64,000 nucleotides of DNA from Astrocystis sublimbata. Taxonomy: Eukaryota > Ascomycota > Sordariomycetes > Xylariales > Xylariaceae. Positions 35,379 through 47,635 of this stretch are shown one piece after another (the stretch's first letter is position 1; each line of letters opens with the position of its first letter). Location: positions 1 through 64,000 of the forward strand of contig JAJNNY010000020.1 of NCBI GenBank assembly GCA_022453515.1. Direction: 5' to 3'. Below the pieces are notes generated by a model that saw only the letters and a list, made by a program, of their open reading frames with translations, did not search any database and was not told the origin of the DNA. The translations under genes and the position numbers were made by a program.

Positions 35379-37898
35379 TTGACTATGCTGGCGGTGTGTC
35401 ACTTGGGGTTGTATAAGCAGTACTTATCTTGGGGCTCTATGGTTTGTGCCAGGTGGAAACATTCGATCCACATCAATCAAACCACATAGATAAATTCGAG
35501 CTGGATGTCAATAACGGAAACGCCCGATTCTCCGATGTTTTCTGATAACATGAGTCTTTTGGTGCAGTGATTTTACTCTCGACTGACAACAAGTATTCAC
35601 GTTGACGAACTTTCTGTCTCGGATGATCTGGGCTCGAGGCCTTCTAGGTCTAGATTGTTGTGGCCATAATTAGCTGCGGATCAGTCACTGCGCGACTTGC
35701 CAGATCTTAGCCTGTAAGCTAAGTATGTGATGCGCTACTAGATACCTAGGCATAGGAGACGATGGAGCAGCAAGTTCACGATGGCCTTAACAGTTGCATT
35801 CGTTAGGACTGTCACTCTGTGGACCATTCGGGCTGATGCCGGCGTAGATAACGGGGTTACGTGTCGGACTAGACAGAACTAGATTTCGTAAGCTGCTGTG
35901 GAAGCCATGCACGAGCGCACGAAGATGGCAACAGTACTTAGGACCATCATTGGCGGTTTCCCCTCATTGTGCATGCCAGATTGGCGTTCTCCTCCTCGGG
36001 AGAGGGCTGGCTCGGCTGGGGTTGGAGAACAAGGCGGCCGTTCGACCTTGCATCAATGGATATATATGCGGCGAACAGATACGGAAGCGAGGTGGCCAAA
36101 TTTCTGATCGATCCAATGGCGCGGGTGATCTGCTCCTGGCGAATGGACGGGGGCGCAACGAAATGGGAATGTAGCTAGATAGGGTAAGAGGCTTGTCGGA
36201 TCTATCTTTTTATCAGTTCAACAGGTTCCACGGAAGCTAGGGGATATTGTTGGGGCCATGGAACAAAGAAACGATAATATGGACATGAACATGAACATGT
36301 TTATTTGCTTGTCGTTTGTGTGAGGATACTGTAGATCAACCAGCTGCATCGAAGACACGGACGGGGATGTTTAAGTAAGACGATGCTTGGCATCTCGTAA
36401 GTTGGAAGCAGCTGACTATGTCTGAGCGTGTTAGTGTCTTAGTCTTTCACATTTAAGCGTCGAGTGCGCATGTTTACACGTGCGTTGCATCGGGTCACGA
36501 GCACGGAAAATGGGCGAAGAGGTATTTGTCCGGAATAGACATTCCCGTGCTGGCCAACTCGGGTTGTGTGGGAGAGGTAGGAGGACACGGTCTAGGTACC
36601 TTAGGTTGCCTTGACCAGAAACATACAGAAGCGCGTTTGTCCGCGAGCTCTGAATGGCCGGCTGGCCGGCTGACTCTGACTGGATGGCTTAATGGCTGAC
36701 GGGGACTGGTTGCAATGGATCGATGGATCAGTATGGATCGTGATGCGGTGCCTGGTATGTCGAGTGTGTCTTGGTGTCAGTGTCTCGCCAGCTGCAGGAC
36801 CCTTGAGGCGTGCGAGTTGTCGAACCCCGCGGGTCCTGTGCAGGCATGTTCCCTTCCTCCCCATGCTCCCCTGTCTCTGCCCCTTGTACCTGGGTACAAG
36901 ATTCTTCTTCTGCATGTGGCCGACACATAACGGTACCCCTGTCGACACAGCGGGTTTGTGCAGTGGGTTTGGGGGTCTGTCTGGGGCATGCTTGGGCCTG
37001 GGCCAGCCGATTCCTGACCCAATTCCTTTAATTGGCACTGGCCGGCGGGGTGAGTCCTCTTGACAACCACCCAGAAGCAAAGCACCCACGGGGGCACTCA
37101 TGCCAGCCAGCCCGGACGCGGGGGAGACAGGAGACAGAGCAGAAGAGAGAAAGGGCTTCCCCAAATATCAATGCTACCGTCCGTTTCCTCATCTCCTCAA
37201 CTTCTCGATCATTGCTTCTTCCGCCATGCGAACGCGAACGAAGCACGCCCCCGTTATCGCCCTAGCCTCTAATAGTCGTCTTTTGAACGACTATTACACC
37301 CAATCCGCGTCTGCGACTTCTTATCCGTCTCCCCGGCCCTCCCGATTGTAGCCGATTGCCTTGTCCTCGGCCACGGAGCCCCGTCGCTATATATCATATC
37401 ATCGCATCGCATCGCACCGCATCGCCATGATGCGACTCTTGGTCTCGCGTCTGCCGTGCTAGATCTGTGTCCAACCCAGCATTGATGTCGATCGCCTGAT
37501 TATCCCGGCCAAGGATGATGTGTTTGGCATCGGCCCGACTGCAGGACGAACGACATCATACAGGAGGAACTAAGCATCCGCCCAACGCGAATTAACGCCC
37601 TTTCTTGCATCCGCCACCGATTCTCAGACGGCCGAGTCCATTTAGATCGTGTCGAAACCGGGAGCTTCGAAACAAGTGCAAGATAGCCGGAAGAGATTCA
37701 TCTGCATCTGTTCAGATCCAACCTAACACTCGAATACTGTGGGGCGCCATCTTCACAACCTTCGAAGATCCAGCCGTGCAGCCGCTCCGAGACTTTTTTT
37801 TCTTATCTTGGTTCACGGCATAATTTGGGTCCAAGCACTTTCAATCACGCAGATAACGAGCAGCAAGACAAAGGCGAGCCGAGAAAAGAGATAGCACA
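35379..37898. other. Intergenic region, no supportable gene
   Basis: About 2.5 kb between the ThDP gene and the cyclin gene; the right part is the cyclin promoter and leader. Several overlapping open frames at 36600-37270 on both strands reflect GC-rich composition rather than a gene: none has a motif or consistent splice sites. A degenerate GCATC pentamer repeat lies at 37401-37427. Confidence 0.55.
37401..37427. repeat. GCATC-type pentanucleotide repeat
   Basis: About five ATCGC/GCATC units, one with a substitution, about 470 bases upstream of the cyclin start codon. Confidence 0.75.
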
Positions 37899-38930
37899 AT
37901 GACGCCCGAGAAGGGCGACGAAAGTGACCAGCATGTCGTTGTCGAAAGCAAAGGATCAGCATCAGGGTCGTGCTCGAGTTCGGACAGCCTCTCGACACTG
38001 CCACCGGCGCCACCCCGACCCGTTCCCTCAACCGACCCGAATCTCATAACACAGGCCCGCACGCCTCCGCCGCTCCATGCCGTCCCGACCGACTCTCCCG
38101 CTGCCGATCTCTTCAAGATACCGCCCACCGCCGCCCTGAAGCTGCTGAGTGCCGGCATCGAATCTTTGGTGCGCATCACCGGCGACATCCCGCCCACGCC
38201 GCCTCCCACGAGCCCTCCCGTGCCCAACATGAGCGGCATGCAACGAGAGAAGGCCGCCATCGTGCGATCTCATTCCAAACAAAACCTCGCCAACCTCCAC
38301 GAACAGCACCAACAACAGATTGTCCAACCGCAGCCCCTACAGGGCTTCTTCGAGCCCGTCGACGGCGTACGGCTTAGACACCCGCCGACGCCCCCTCCGC
38401 CGACCACGCCGCAGCCGTACATCGTCATTGGCGAGAACTCGCAGCCGCTGAACCTGCAGCACAGCGCCATCACCCGCAAGTTCTTCAGCAAGGCACCGCC
38501 ACCCATCAGCATCGAAGATTACCTTTTACGCATCCACCAGTTCTGCCCCATGTCGACGGCCGTCTATCTAGCCACGTCCTTTTACATCTTTCGACTAGCC
38601 GTCGAGGAGCGCGCCATTCCCGTCACGCGCCGCAATTGTCATCGGCTACTACTCGCGGGGCTCCGGGTGGCCATGAAGGCGCTCGAAGACCTCAGCTACC
38701 CCCACGCCAAGATTGCGAGAGTCGGTGGCGTGAGCGAGATCGAGCTCGCGAGGCTGGAGATCAGCTTCTGCTTTTTGGTCGGGTTCGAGCTGGTCGTGAC
38801 CGAGGAGAGTCTGAGGAGACACTGGGATATGCTAAAGCACACGGCCGGGCTGGATAACTCTGGTGCTGCGCTGGGGGGCAAGGTACCTCATTTGAAGCTA
38901 GAGGCGCGGCGCAAGAGGAACTTAGTTTAG
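37899..38930 (+). CDS. preg: Pho80/PREG-type cyclin (PHO85 cyclin family)
   Basis: Cyclin partner of a PHO85-like kinase; in Neurospora PREG and yeast Pho80 it restrains the phosphate-starvation transcription factor (NUC-1/Pho4) when phosphate is ample. Single exon, 343 aa. A first conserved block, LFKIPPTAALKLLSAGIESLVRITGDIPPTP (about 71-101), is followed by a roughly 85-residue Pro/Gln-rich insertion. The cyclin box spans about 190-312: ITRKFFSKAPPPISIEDYLLRIHQFCPMSTAVYLATSFYI, then RNCHRLLLAGLRVAMKALEDLSYPHAKIARVGGVSEIELARLEISFCFLVGFEL. The N-terminal 65 residues are acidic and Ser-rich, then Pro-rich. The block before the insertion and the VGGVSEIELARLE stretch favour Pho80/PREG over other PCLs, but orthology was not tested. 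It is convergent with the DUF3433 gene. Confidence 0.85.
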   Translation: MTPEKGDESDQHVVVESKGSASGSCSSSDSLSTLPPAPPRPVPSTDPNLITQARTPPPLHAVPTDSPAADLFKIPPTAALKLLSAGIESLVRITGDIPPTPPPTSPPVPNMSGMQREKAAIVRSHSKQNLANLHEQHQQQIVQPQPLQGFFEPVDGVRLRHPPTPPPPTTPQPYIVIGENSQPLNLQHSAITRKFFSKAPPPISIEDYLLRIHQFCPMSTAVYLATSFYIFRLAVEERAIPVTRRNCHRLLLAGLRVAMKALEDLSYPHAKIARVGGVSEIELARLEISFCFLVGFELVVTEESLRRHWDMLKHTAGLDNSGAALGGKVPHLKLEARRKRNLV

Positions 38931-40463
38931 GACACATCGCATAACCAGTGACGAACGTGAAATCGCATGAAACAAATCGCTCGGCTCGCCTGGGGCTACA
39001 TGTCCAACGCCGCTCTGGATGGTACGACGACCCGTGATCAGGGTTAGTCGGTCATATTATCTCGAATTATAGGGATTCGGCATCGCGAGGGAGTAGAACG
39101 AAGTGCATAGGCATCACCACCCCTCCTACTTCAAATACGAATATTTCCGACTGGAAGATTAAAGTCGACCTGGAAAACAACTGGGAAGAGGCACGAGATG
39201 CGGTATTAATTCATCACCCACTGCTGCTGCTCGTCAGGAGTACAATTTCACACCAGAGTCTTCCCAAGGAAGGAAGGGGGAGCTTTTGGCATAGTATATA
39301 ACGAATGGCAATGTCGCGAGTTGCGAGCCTTTGGGCGGAACGGTGGAGCCAAACTGTCATGTCGGGTTCATTGCAAGTTGCGTTTATTCTATGATACCCC
39401 CGCACCTTAATTATATGAAATTGTTGTATATCATGTATATTCGTTTTTGCGTACATACTACATACTACCTACTCTCTCAATCAAAAGACTTCACTTGGCG
39501 GTCATGGCATGAAATGAGATACTGAGGTGTTCCTTGGTAGGTTGGCACAACCACTTTTGAATTTGCCTGTGTTTGTAGCGAAGAGGGGGCAACAGAGTTA
39601 AGCAGCGGCTACTATGTCGGAACTTGAGAAGGTATAGCCTAGGTGGTGAGTTTGCAAGGCATACAGGCGGAGTTAGATGCCTGGTCCGACACGCGAGTTA
39701 AAGATGGCTTTTCACTCTATCTGTAGCAGCATGTGTGTTGATCTGGAATGGCTATACGATGAGCATGTCGGTGGCAGGTTTATCATGATGAACGTATAAC
39801 TCTACTTCAATATGTTTGAATGTGAACAATTATGAATGATATACTACATGTGAGAAGTTGGGCTATACCGTGTGGGATACGGCCACCTAGTACTCAGACA
39901 GTACGATTCCAGGCACAAAGTAGCGTGTACAGTACATAAGGCACCCAATGGCCAGATCAATCGGCGGTGCGCATTCGTCTTTTGACACTACATATAATTA
40001 TGACAGGGCGATGCGAAAATGTAGACCGATATGGATACGGGCGTGGTGGACGGGATGTTTCAATAGCGGTATTCCTAGTTACGAGATGAGACTCCTGTCA
40101 GCCGGGGAGAAGGGTAGACAGCTTCAGCGACTCGTCCCAGGAATTTGATTGTCACATGGCATCGCCGACGCCCGTTGGGTCAATGCGGGGTCATCCGGGA
40201 TGGTCCTGGATCATTTCTGCTCGCAGGTCCGTTCATTTTGGAGATACTCGAGATTTGAAATGTTACGTACCATCTACAGTTTGACCTCGAGCAAATATGA
40301 ATGCATGGGTTTAGCAACCTGTGTTTGGGGAAAAGGTTTCGCCGTGCCAAATGTCCTCGGGTGGATTCCCCATCATGTCTCATTGGTGTCAATGATTGTG
40401 CTCTATTCTTGTAATCATACATGGGCATCTATTCTCACAATTACATTATCGCTATGATCAATC
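38931..40463. other. Intergenic region between convergent genes
   Basis: About 1.5 kb between the stop codons of the cyclin and DUF3433 genes, AT-rich in its central part and containing only short frames with no motif. Confidence 0.6.
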
Positions 40464-43400
40464 TCACCTCCTAAAACTGCGCTTATCAAGCTTGACGACG
40501 AACGGAGCCCGCTCGATTCCGACGTGCGGTTTCCCATCTGTCCCAATGTATCTCCCAAAAGTGTACGTACGAGTAGACAAAGCTTGATCCCCCAACTCGC
40601 GGCGCTCGGCAAAGTCCTCGACGGCTTGACTGGCCACGGAATATGATAGCAGGGATCCGAGAGAGGTCGGCATGCGAGGGAGTAGGATGGCACGCCCTCG
40701 GGCATACACGAATCCGAAAAGGAGGACGTAGAGTGACAGTATGGCAATGCTCAAGATGTATGCTGTCTCTGAAAAGAAGATGCGCGTCTCTGTCCGTAAA
40801 ACGGATGCGGGAATCGGATCTGTGGTGTCATCGGCTCCTTGGAAGAAGTCGGAGTTCAGACCCATTATAGTGGCGGCCAGCTGCTGATAAAGGTCTTCTA
40901 AGATAGGGCCTATTTTCGTGGGATCTGGCACGTCTTGGGTTGGGTCGACAAGTGATCTGTTGCCTATCTTCAATGTTAGGAGATGGTTGATCCAGTCCAT
41001 CGTAACGGTTTCGTTGTGCCAGCCGCCGTTGCTGAAAGACCCGATGTTTTGTGCCGCCCCATCAACAATTAATTGGGAATTTTTTGCAGAAATACGTGCA
41101 ACGTTCGTGTCAGGATCACCGAGATTCTGGGAGTCGATGATATTGTTATCGGCATCTACAGTAACATCGAACATGGCGACTCGAAAGCTCGAATGACAAC
41201 TCAGAAATGTAGAGCGCAGGATTTCAAACTCTGGTTCCCGCCCGCGCATCCAACCGATAATTAGAGGCGCGCCTGACCAGCACACACCCCCTCGTATGCC
41301 ACGCGGGCTGAACATAACCTCTTGACTCGACGGTTCTTTAGGGGACAGACGATGGTTCACATCGTTATTAGGGTACTGCTCCCAGCATTCAACGTATGAA
41401 CCGTTTGGCGACTTTGCGGATAAGGTGAGGGTTTTGGTCGTGTTCCATGGAGACAAGGTGACTGCGAACCTCCCAGAAAATTTATTTAGCTGAATCGGCG
41501 AGCATATGGTTTCTAGGCCGAAACCAATTGTGCTGGCTTTGAATTGATCGCCAGCGGAGAAGGACCGGTCTGTTGGCCGGCCAAATGGAAGGTAGTAGTT
41601 TGCCCGATCCGTCCACTGGGGGAGACGTGTATTTAAAGAAAGGTTTGCCATCAGTACCTCGAAGTGATCTGAATAATCGATCGGTGATCTAGAGTTTCCT
41701 AGTAGGACATTCCGACTTGCTATGGCTGTGCGAGCCGGCTTAACCATTGTGGGGTAAGTGACAATGCGAGGCATCTCGTTGAATAGACCGCTCAGACTGA
41801 TAGCTAAAACGTTTGCAAGCAGGGTGGCGAGGCATATGCACGTGAGCAGATACTGGCCCGCTCTTGCAGAGCGCCAGACTGCTAGCTGTGGCGGGACGGA
41901 TGTGTACTTGGCAAGGACTGAGTGTCGTGGCGAACTTCTCCCTTTCTGGAGTTCAGAAAACGGTTGGAAGACACAATATATCCGGTTGATCAGGACCCAG
42001 AATGGCTCAATGAGGGTGGCTAAAATGGTCGGTATATAGTTCTCGAGTAGCTGCATCACTTCAAAATTGCTTGATGGTGGCGTGAGCCCTATGGGTAATG
42101 TTCTTAGTTTGGTTGGACGATCAAGTAGTGCTGTTCGTCTTCCACCTACCTCCCAAATATCTCTCCTGCTGTTTCAGGTATGCTAATATCACTATTGCTG
42201 GTAATAAAACTCCGATGAAGCATGCGCCAGAGACTGAGCTTAGGGCGCTGGGACGGATAGGCTTATAGCCACCTCCAGACGGAAGTGACTCGTTCTTCTT
42301 CTCATAAATGCTTGATATGGCCGTCTCGCTTATATCAAGGGACAAGATAGTCCTACCCGTCTCGCTTTTTTCTCGCAGGAAATAAGAGTTGCTTCCCACG
42401 TGTTGACTTAAGGTAGCCGCATCGGCACGATCGTGAACAGCGAAATCCGCTGAGACTGCTTCGCTGCAATTCAATGTACCGAGGATATCACAAATACTCG
42501 ATGGGTCGCTTGTTAATAGATTTCTAGATCGCACGCAGTGATATAACAGGCAACCAGCTAAAGCAGCAACAACCAAGAGTAGCGCCTCAACGACAGCAGA
42601 GATTGGCCGACTTACAATGACCCCATAAGTCGTATAGTGTCTCTCTCCTAACTGCGAGACAGCAGACGCATCAGTTCCATTTGACAATAGCTGAGCCACA
42701 GTTGCTGAGAATAATATTCGGTGGGCTGCGGAATATGCCGCTGCAAGTGTGGCCGGGTCGTGAAGATCTGTGCCCGAGTAATTTCGTGAGCCAATTGCGA
42801 AACCCGTCGCAACTGTAATGGGCCACTCAATCCCCTTGTCTAGAAGTTGGTCATACTGCTCCAGCGTTATTTGCTTAGGATAATCCCTAACTTGGTCGAC
42901 AGGGGGGCAGCCAGTTCCTAACAAATATTCAAAGGCGGTGATATTGAATTCCGAGTCGAGAAGTGTCATATTGTTACCTTTCGGTAGAATAGACGATGTA
43001 AGCGGCTTCAATGTCTCTTTTGAAAGCATGACAGAAACATTGCACTTCGAATATTGCGGCTCGCAGAAGATGGCAGTGATGTCTGTGTAGTTCCTTGACG
43101 GAAAAGGAGGCGCTAAACTATCGGCGGTCCCGTTTCTAGCAGCAGAAATGGCGAGAAATTGATGGCTTGAATTGTTGCGACAAGAGGGGCCTTCGAGGTA
43201 ATAATCCAGATAATGGTTTCGGTAATAACCGACGTAAAGCATCGCGTACTGCGTATCTTTGGGAACATCCGTATGACCAAAGAATACGATATCGACCTCA
43301 CAACCTCGGCCATTATTGACACGAAAGACGTCCCCTAACCCATTGACATTACCTGGCCAGCAATTTAGATCAGTGCTCAGCTGCCATGTCCAGCTCCTGA

Positions 43401-43962
43401 AGTAGACATCAGTCGCAAATGATGGGACTGTATCACGAGCTTCGAACGGGAGTAGTGCGTAGTCAGCCGTCATAGAAGAAGGGAAATCCAGGCCAAGCCA
43501 GGTAATTGCGAAGGCATCATTCAGGATTCCTATATCCAACAAGGATGCCTGATCTCTTATAGGTATGAGGGATTTTGGAGTCGATATCAAGTGCTGTCGG
43601 ACCAAGTGTATTGGGCCCACGCCTAAGATCGAGCTCTGAAGCGGCGTAATCAACCAGAATACAATCATGACTATGGTCCCAGAATAGAATACCGGCCAGT
43701 GACTAGATCAACAATTAGTGAGAATATTCCTCGTTGCGCCTGATGAAAGCCCGGAAGGGGGGGGGGGGGGGTAATCATCTTAATTTTTCTTTCCATTGTC
43801 GTGGGGATATGCTTCGAGCGCTGGGAGAATATGTGTTACCTACCCTCGCCTAGCTGCCCTGACTGGCACAAATGCTAAGAATTCGAAAGGGTGTGTATAG
43901 AACTCTCTTGGCTGCAGGTGGCGTGCTTGCCAGTCTATGAATTTGGCGACAGGGTTTCTCAT
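40464..43962 (-). CDS. DUF3433 multi-pass membrane protein
   Basis: Large fungal-specific membrane protein of unknown function with two DUF3433-like halves. Three exons on the minus strand: 43962-43844, 42150-43702 (read downwards) and 42088-40464; introns are 141 and 61 bases, giving 1098 aa without frame loss. Visible hydrophobic segments: about 49-66 (TIVMIVFWLITPLQSSIL), 407-429, 528-549, 637-657 and 998-1019. The sequences HWPVFYSGT, LTPPSSNFEVMQLLENYIPTILATLIEPFWVLINR and CVFQPFSELQKG are the family's hallmark pattern preceding the second half. The long stretch between the first two hydrophobic segments has many N-x-S/T sites, suggesting a lumenal or extracellular domain. The last 75 residues are hydrophilic and probably cytosolic. 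Intron 1 contains a G15 run on the plus strand. Conservation supports a real gene; the biological role is unknown. Confidence 0.87.
43757..43771. repeat. Homopolymer run of 15 G inside DUF3433 intron 1
   Basis: Fifteen G on the plus strand, so C15 in the transcript of the minus-strand gene, in the middle of the 141-base intron (43703-43843). Confidence 0.9.
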
Positions 43963-44808
43963 AGTCGTACAAACATCAGAACCGTTGGCGGGCGGAAGAT
44001 AGTAGGAATGCACTAATCATAGATCCGATGCTTTTGCAGGTTTATAAATAATAAGCAAAGGATTGCCTATTATCTAATGAGCTGGGGTCCTTCTTGGTCA
44101 GTTTAACCTTTTGAGGAGAAGAAGAAAACGAGAAGCGAGAAGAACGTAACAGGATGGGCTTTCTCACGTAGAATCAATAATCAGATAGAAGCCACATCGC
44201 CTCTGAACGCCTCTTATACTCTGTGTGGCCTCTGTTTGCCCCCACTCTAATCACAGCCCCTTCAGGTACAAATGCCGTCATTGTGTGAGTTCCCAAGGCA
44301 GATTTTGAGACAGGGAAAGGGGAGTATTGTTGTACATGTTGTTCTTAATTTAGAAAATTTCAAGGTACAGCCGCTTCTCTGCAAATCATGATGTAGGTTA
44401 CAAGTGGCGTCAAAGCTTTCCCACCGGCCTTCGTGTTCTGCATGCAGTACGTTGGCACGATTCCGAGGTATGAACAAGGCTTGCATGGACTGTCAATGTC
44501 AAGTCTTGCGCAAGGTCGACAGGCCTTGCTTCGCTCGATTATTTACATAGTTACCCGTACAGGGCGCTGGACGGCGCTTGATCAAAAGTGGGATGTATTG
44601 GGCGAGATTGACTGCTCGGCTGCCAGTATATAGGCGAGAGGTGTCTGCAATGATCTAACTTAGCTTCTCTGTAGGAATTAGGCTACACTGTACTACCAGG
44701 CTTTCTTCTATAATTGTTCTTTCCAAGTGGCATTGTAAGCAATCATGTATGTATACGCCGAACTTCAAGTTGGAATTCACCTGCGAGTTACCTTTAAGAC
44801 AGATCGAA

Positions 44809-44830
44809 TACTACCTAGGGTTAGGTAGTA
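44809..44830. repeat. 9-bp inverted repeat TACTACCTA/TAGGTAGTA
   Basis: Perfect arms 44809-44817 and 44822-44830 around the tetraloop GGGT. Shares the TACCTA/TAGGTA core with the dispersed palindromes. Confidence 0.8.
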
Positions 44831-45171
44831 GAGTATTCTGTTAACTTCCATTGGAATATATGGGGTTGAATAGAGCTCGTACATACATCCTTGCCTCCAG
44901 CGTTAATAAACAAGCTGCCTCACTACTTACCTAAACATGTCTACATGGAATCTCGCCTAGGCTATTACCTACCTCCAGGGTATCTACCATACCGTCCGTA
45001 GCTGAGTTATAGGAGCCGCAAAGATGCCGTAAATTTGCCACTCCCAAACATTGAACGTTCCATAAAAGTTAGTAGAAAAGTACCGCAAACTGGAGCGCTT
45101 CCCGTACGGAACGACTCAACGTAACAAACAGCTAGAATACGGAACGCTCCTATTTTAAGCCACTCATTCAT

Positions 45172-45189
45172 TACCTAGGTACCTAGGTA
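45172..45189. repeat. 18-bp perfect palindrome TACCTAGGTACCTAGGTA
   Basis: Longest copy of the dispersed palindrome family, about 450 bases upstream of the first possible start of the aminopeptidase gene. Confidence 0.85.
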
Positions 45190-45636
45190 CGCTGAGCCGT
45201 AATAATAGCACTCATAGATATAGAGCGGAAAGTTTACAGCTACGGCTACCCCCTTTAATCCGCTAAATACATGCCTTTGGTTTTTTTCAAAAGGAGGCTC
45301 ATGAGGCGCTGTCTAAAAAGGGACGTACCTCAAGGTACATATACTTAGGCTACTACGGTACGTTTAACGCTTTTCGCAAATGGCTCGTTCCCACATATCA
45401 ATAATTGCCGGATGAGGCAGGTGGCGGGTAACTACAGTAGATCTGAGCGCTATCAGACTCCACTTAGGCCCCGTTTGAATACCACTTCACTGACGTGAGC
45501 TGGGGCCCGCAATTAGTCTCGGGACTTGTTCAACCGCAACAAACCGCCGCCGCACTGGATTGCCCATACAATGCAGGTGTACAGTAACCGATAGGTAACG
45601 CGGCATAAGATACCCCGCGATAGGTTTAAGTTACAA

Positions 45637-47635
45637 ATGGCTCTTGCTGGTATTGTGAACCGTAGCAGCTCTAGCCTCTGCAGACGTCTTACCTGGTCAA
45701 GATCCATCTACATCCCAACTACACAGCTCACGCGACACCCATCCTCGCCATCCTCAATAGTAGCTATTATCTCGAGAGCTATCACAACTACCCCACCTTT
45801 GCCATTCGCTTATACCCCGCGCCGCATCACCACTGCGACAGCTCCAACAACATCGTCACCAACAAAGTCCAAGCCCAAGTCGGTAGCATTAGCAACCATG
45901 GCAGACATCGACGTCGAGACTGTCCTGATGGGCAAGTATCCCGCCAAGGCGCATGCGAAGCGCGTCGTCGAATATATCCGGTCCAAGGTTTCCGATGCAA
46001 CCGGCGTCATATTCTTGGAGGGACGGTCTGACCACCTTCTCGAGGACAGCGACGAGCCTGTCCCTTTCAGGTGAGTTGATATGATATGTATATTTTCATA
46101 TACATTGCGCCTTTGAAACGTCATCTAATCAGACGGACCACAGACAGCGGAGACCGTTCATGTACCTCACCGGCGTTGACATGGCCGACTGCGCCTTCAT
46201 CTACGACATCGAGGCTTCCAAATCCACTCTTTTCATCCCACCTGTCGACCCCGAGGGCGTCATCTGGACTGGCCTGCCCATGTCCACCGAAGAAGCCCTG
46301 GCCAAATACGACGTCGACGAGGTGCTGCCCACGACCGAGCTGAACCCCATGCTGGCGCGACTGGGCGGCAAGAACAGCAAAGCCACCGTATTTGCCATCG
46401 CCGAGCGCGTTGCCGACAGCGTCACTTTCCTCGAGTTCAACAATACGGATTTCAGCGTGCTCGCCGAAGCCATCGATGAATGCCGCGTCGTGAAGGACGA
46501 CTACGAGATCGCGCTGATCAAGAAGGCGAACGACATTAGCAGCAAGGCGCACAGGGCTGTCCTGGAGGCGGTGCGTGACGCCCGCAACGAGTATGAGCTC
46601 GAGGGTGTGTTTATCGGTAACTGCATGCGCCAGGGCGCCAAGAAGCAGGCATACCCAAGTATCGTCGCCAGCGGCAAAGCGGCGGCCACGCTGCACTACG
46701 TCCACAACGACAAGGAGTTGGCCGGCAAGGACTTGTTGCTGCTCGATGCTGGCTCGGAGTGGGACACATACGCTTCTGATATCGTAAGCACGCACCCAAG
46801 CTCGGCAGAATTGGTCTAAGTAGAGACACGAGTATGCCCCTTGGTGAAGCCGCTGACACGATGGAAACTTGACTAGACACGTACATTCCCCCTATCCGGG
46901 CGCTTCACCGAGAAATCGCGCGCCATCTACGAGATCGTGCTGCAGATGCAATTTGACTGCATCGCGATGCTGAAAGCGGGCATCTGGTGGGACGACGTGC
47001 ACGTAAAGGCGCACGAGATCGCCATTGACGGGCTGCTCTCGCTCGGCATCCTGAAGGGCGACCGCAGGGACATCATGGAGGCCCGGACCAGCACGGCCTT
47101 CCTGCCGCACGGTCTGGGCCACTACCTCGGCATGGACACGCACGACACGGGCGGCCACCCGAACTACGAGGATCCAGACCCCATGTTCCGATACCTGCGA
47201 GTCAGGAGGAACCTGCCGGCGGGGAGCGTTATTACGGTGGAGCCTGGTGTAAGCAAGCTGCAGCCCCTCCCCCCCCTCGTGTGAATGTTTTGAATTATGT
47301 CCGAGATAAATGGTCAGAAACTGACGTGAGAAAAATCAAAACCATAGATTTACTTCTGCGAATTCATCATCCGTCCGTTCCTCAAAGACCCGAAACACTC
47401 CAAGTACATTGACGAGACCGTACTGGACGGCTACTGGGATGTTGGTGGTGTGAGGTGAGCTACACGCAGCCTTTCTATTGGTCTGATTCAAGACACCGAG
47501 AAAGAAGAAGCAACTAACCGTGTTTCGCGACTCAGAATCGAGGACAACATTGTCATTACCGAGGTCGGCTCGGTAAACCTGACTACCGCGATCAAAGACC
47601 CGGACGCGTTGGAAAGGATCATATCAGGGCATTAG
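45637..47635 (+). CDS. pepP: Xaa-Pro aminopeptidase (M24B), with two possible start codons
   Basis: Metalloaminopeptidase that removes an N-terminal residue before proline. Exons: (45637 or 45898)-46070, 46144-46783, 46877-47248, 47348-47454, 47536-47635; introns are 73, 93, 99 and 81 bases. Starting at [10 protein letters not shown] (45898) gives 463 aa, the usual pepP length. Starting at 45637 adds 87 residues, [20 protein letters not shown]..., rich in Ser, Thr and Arg with no acidic residue, like a mitochondrial presequence. In the 463-residue numbering all five dimetal ligands are present: Asp259 and Asp270 ([15 protein letters not shown]), His353 ([14 protein letters not shown]), Glu393 (VEPG) and Glu433 (VRIEDN). 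The N-terminal creatinase-like domain shows [12 protein letters not shown]. Function is firm; which start is used, or both, is inferred. Confidence 0.94.

Larger units (their letters stand above)
43963..45636. other. Intergenic region between divergent genes
   Basis: About 1.7 kb separating DUF3433 and the aminopeptidase; it must hold both promoters. It contains a 9-bp hairpin at 44809-44830 and an 18-base palindrome at 45172-45189. No coding signal was seen. Confidence 0.6.

Noticed and set aside
36601..37164. 187-codon minus-strand frame, with overlapping frames on both strands
   Set aside because: Several competing frames cover the same GC-rich stretch, none with family motifs or conserved architecture; more likely promoter-side non-coding sequence.
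46121..46795. 224-codon open frame on the minus strand
   Set aside because: Antisense to exon 2 of the aminopeptidase gene, whose conserved metal ligands and splice structure show which strand codes.
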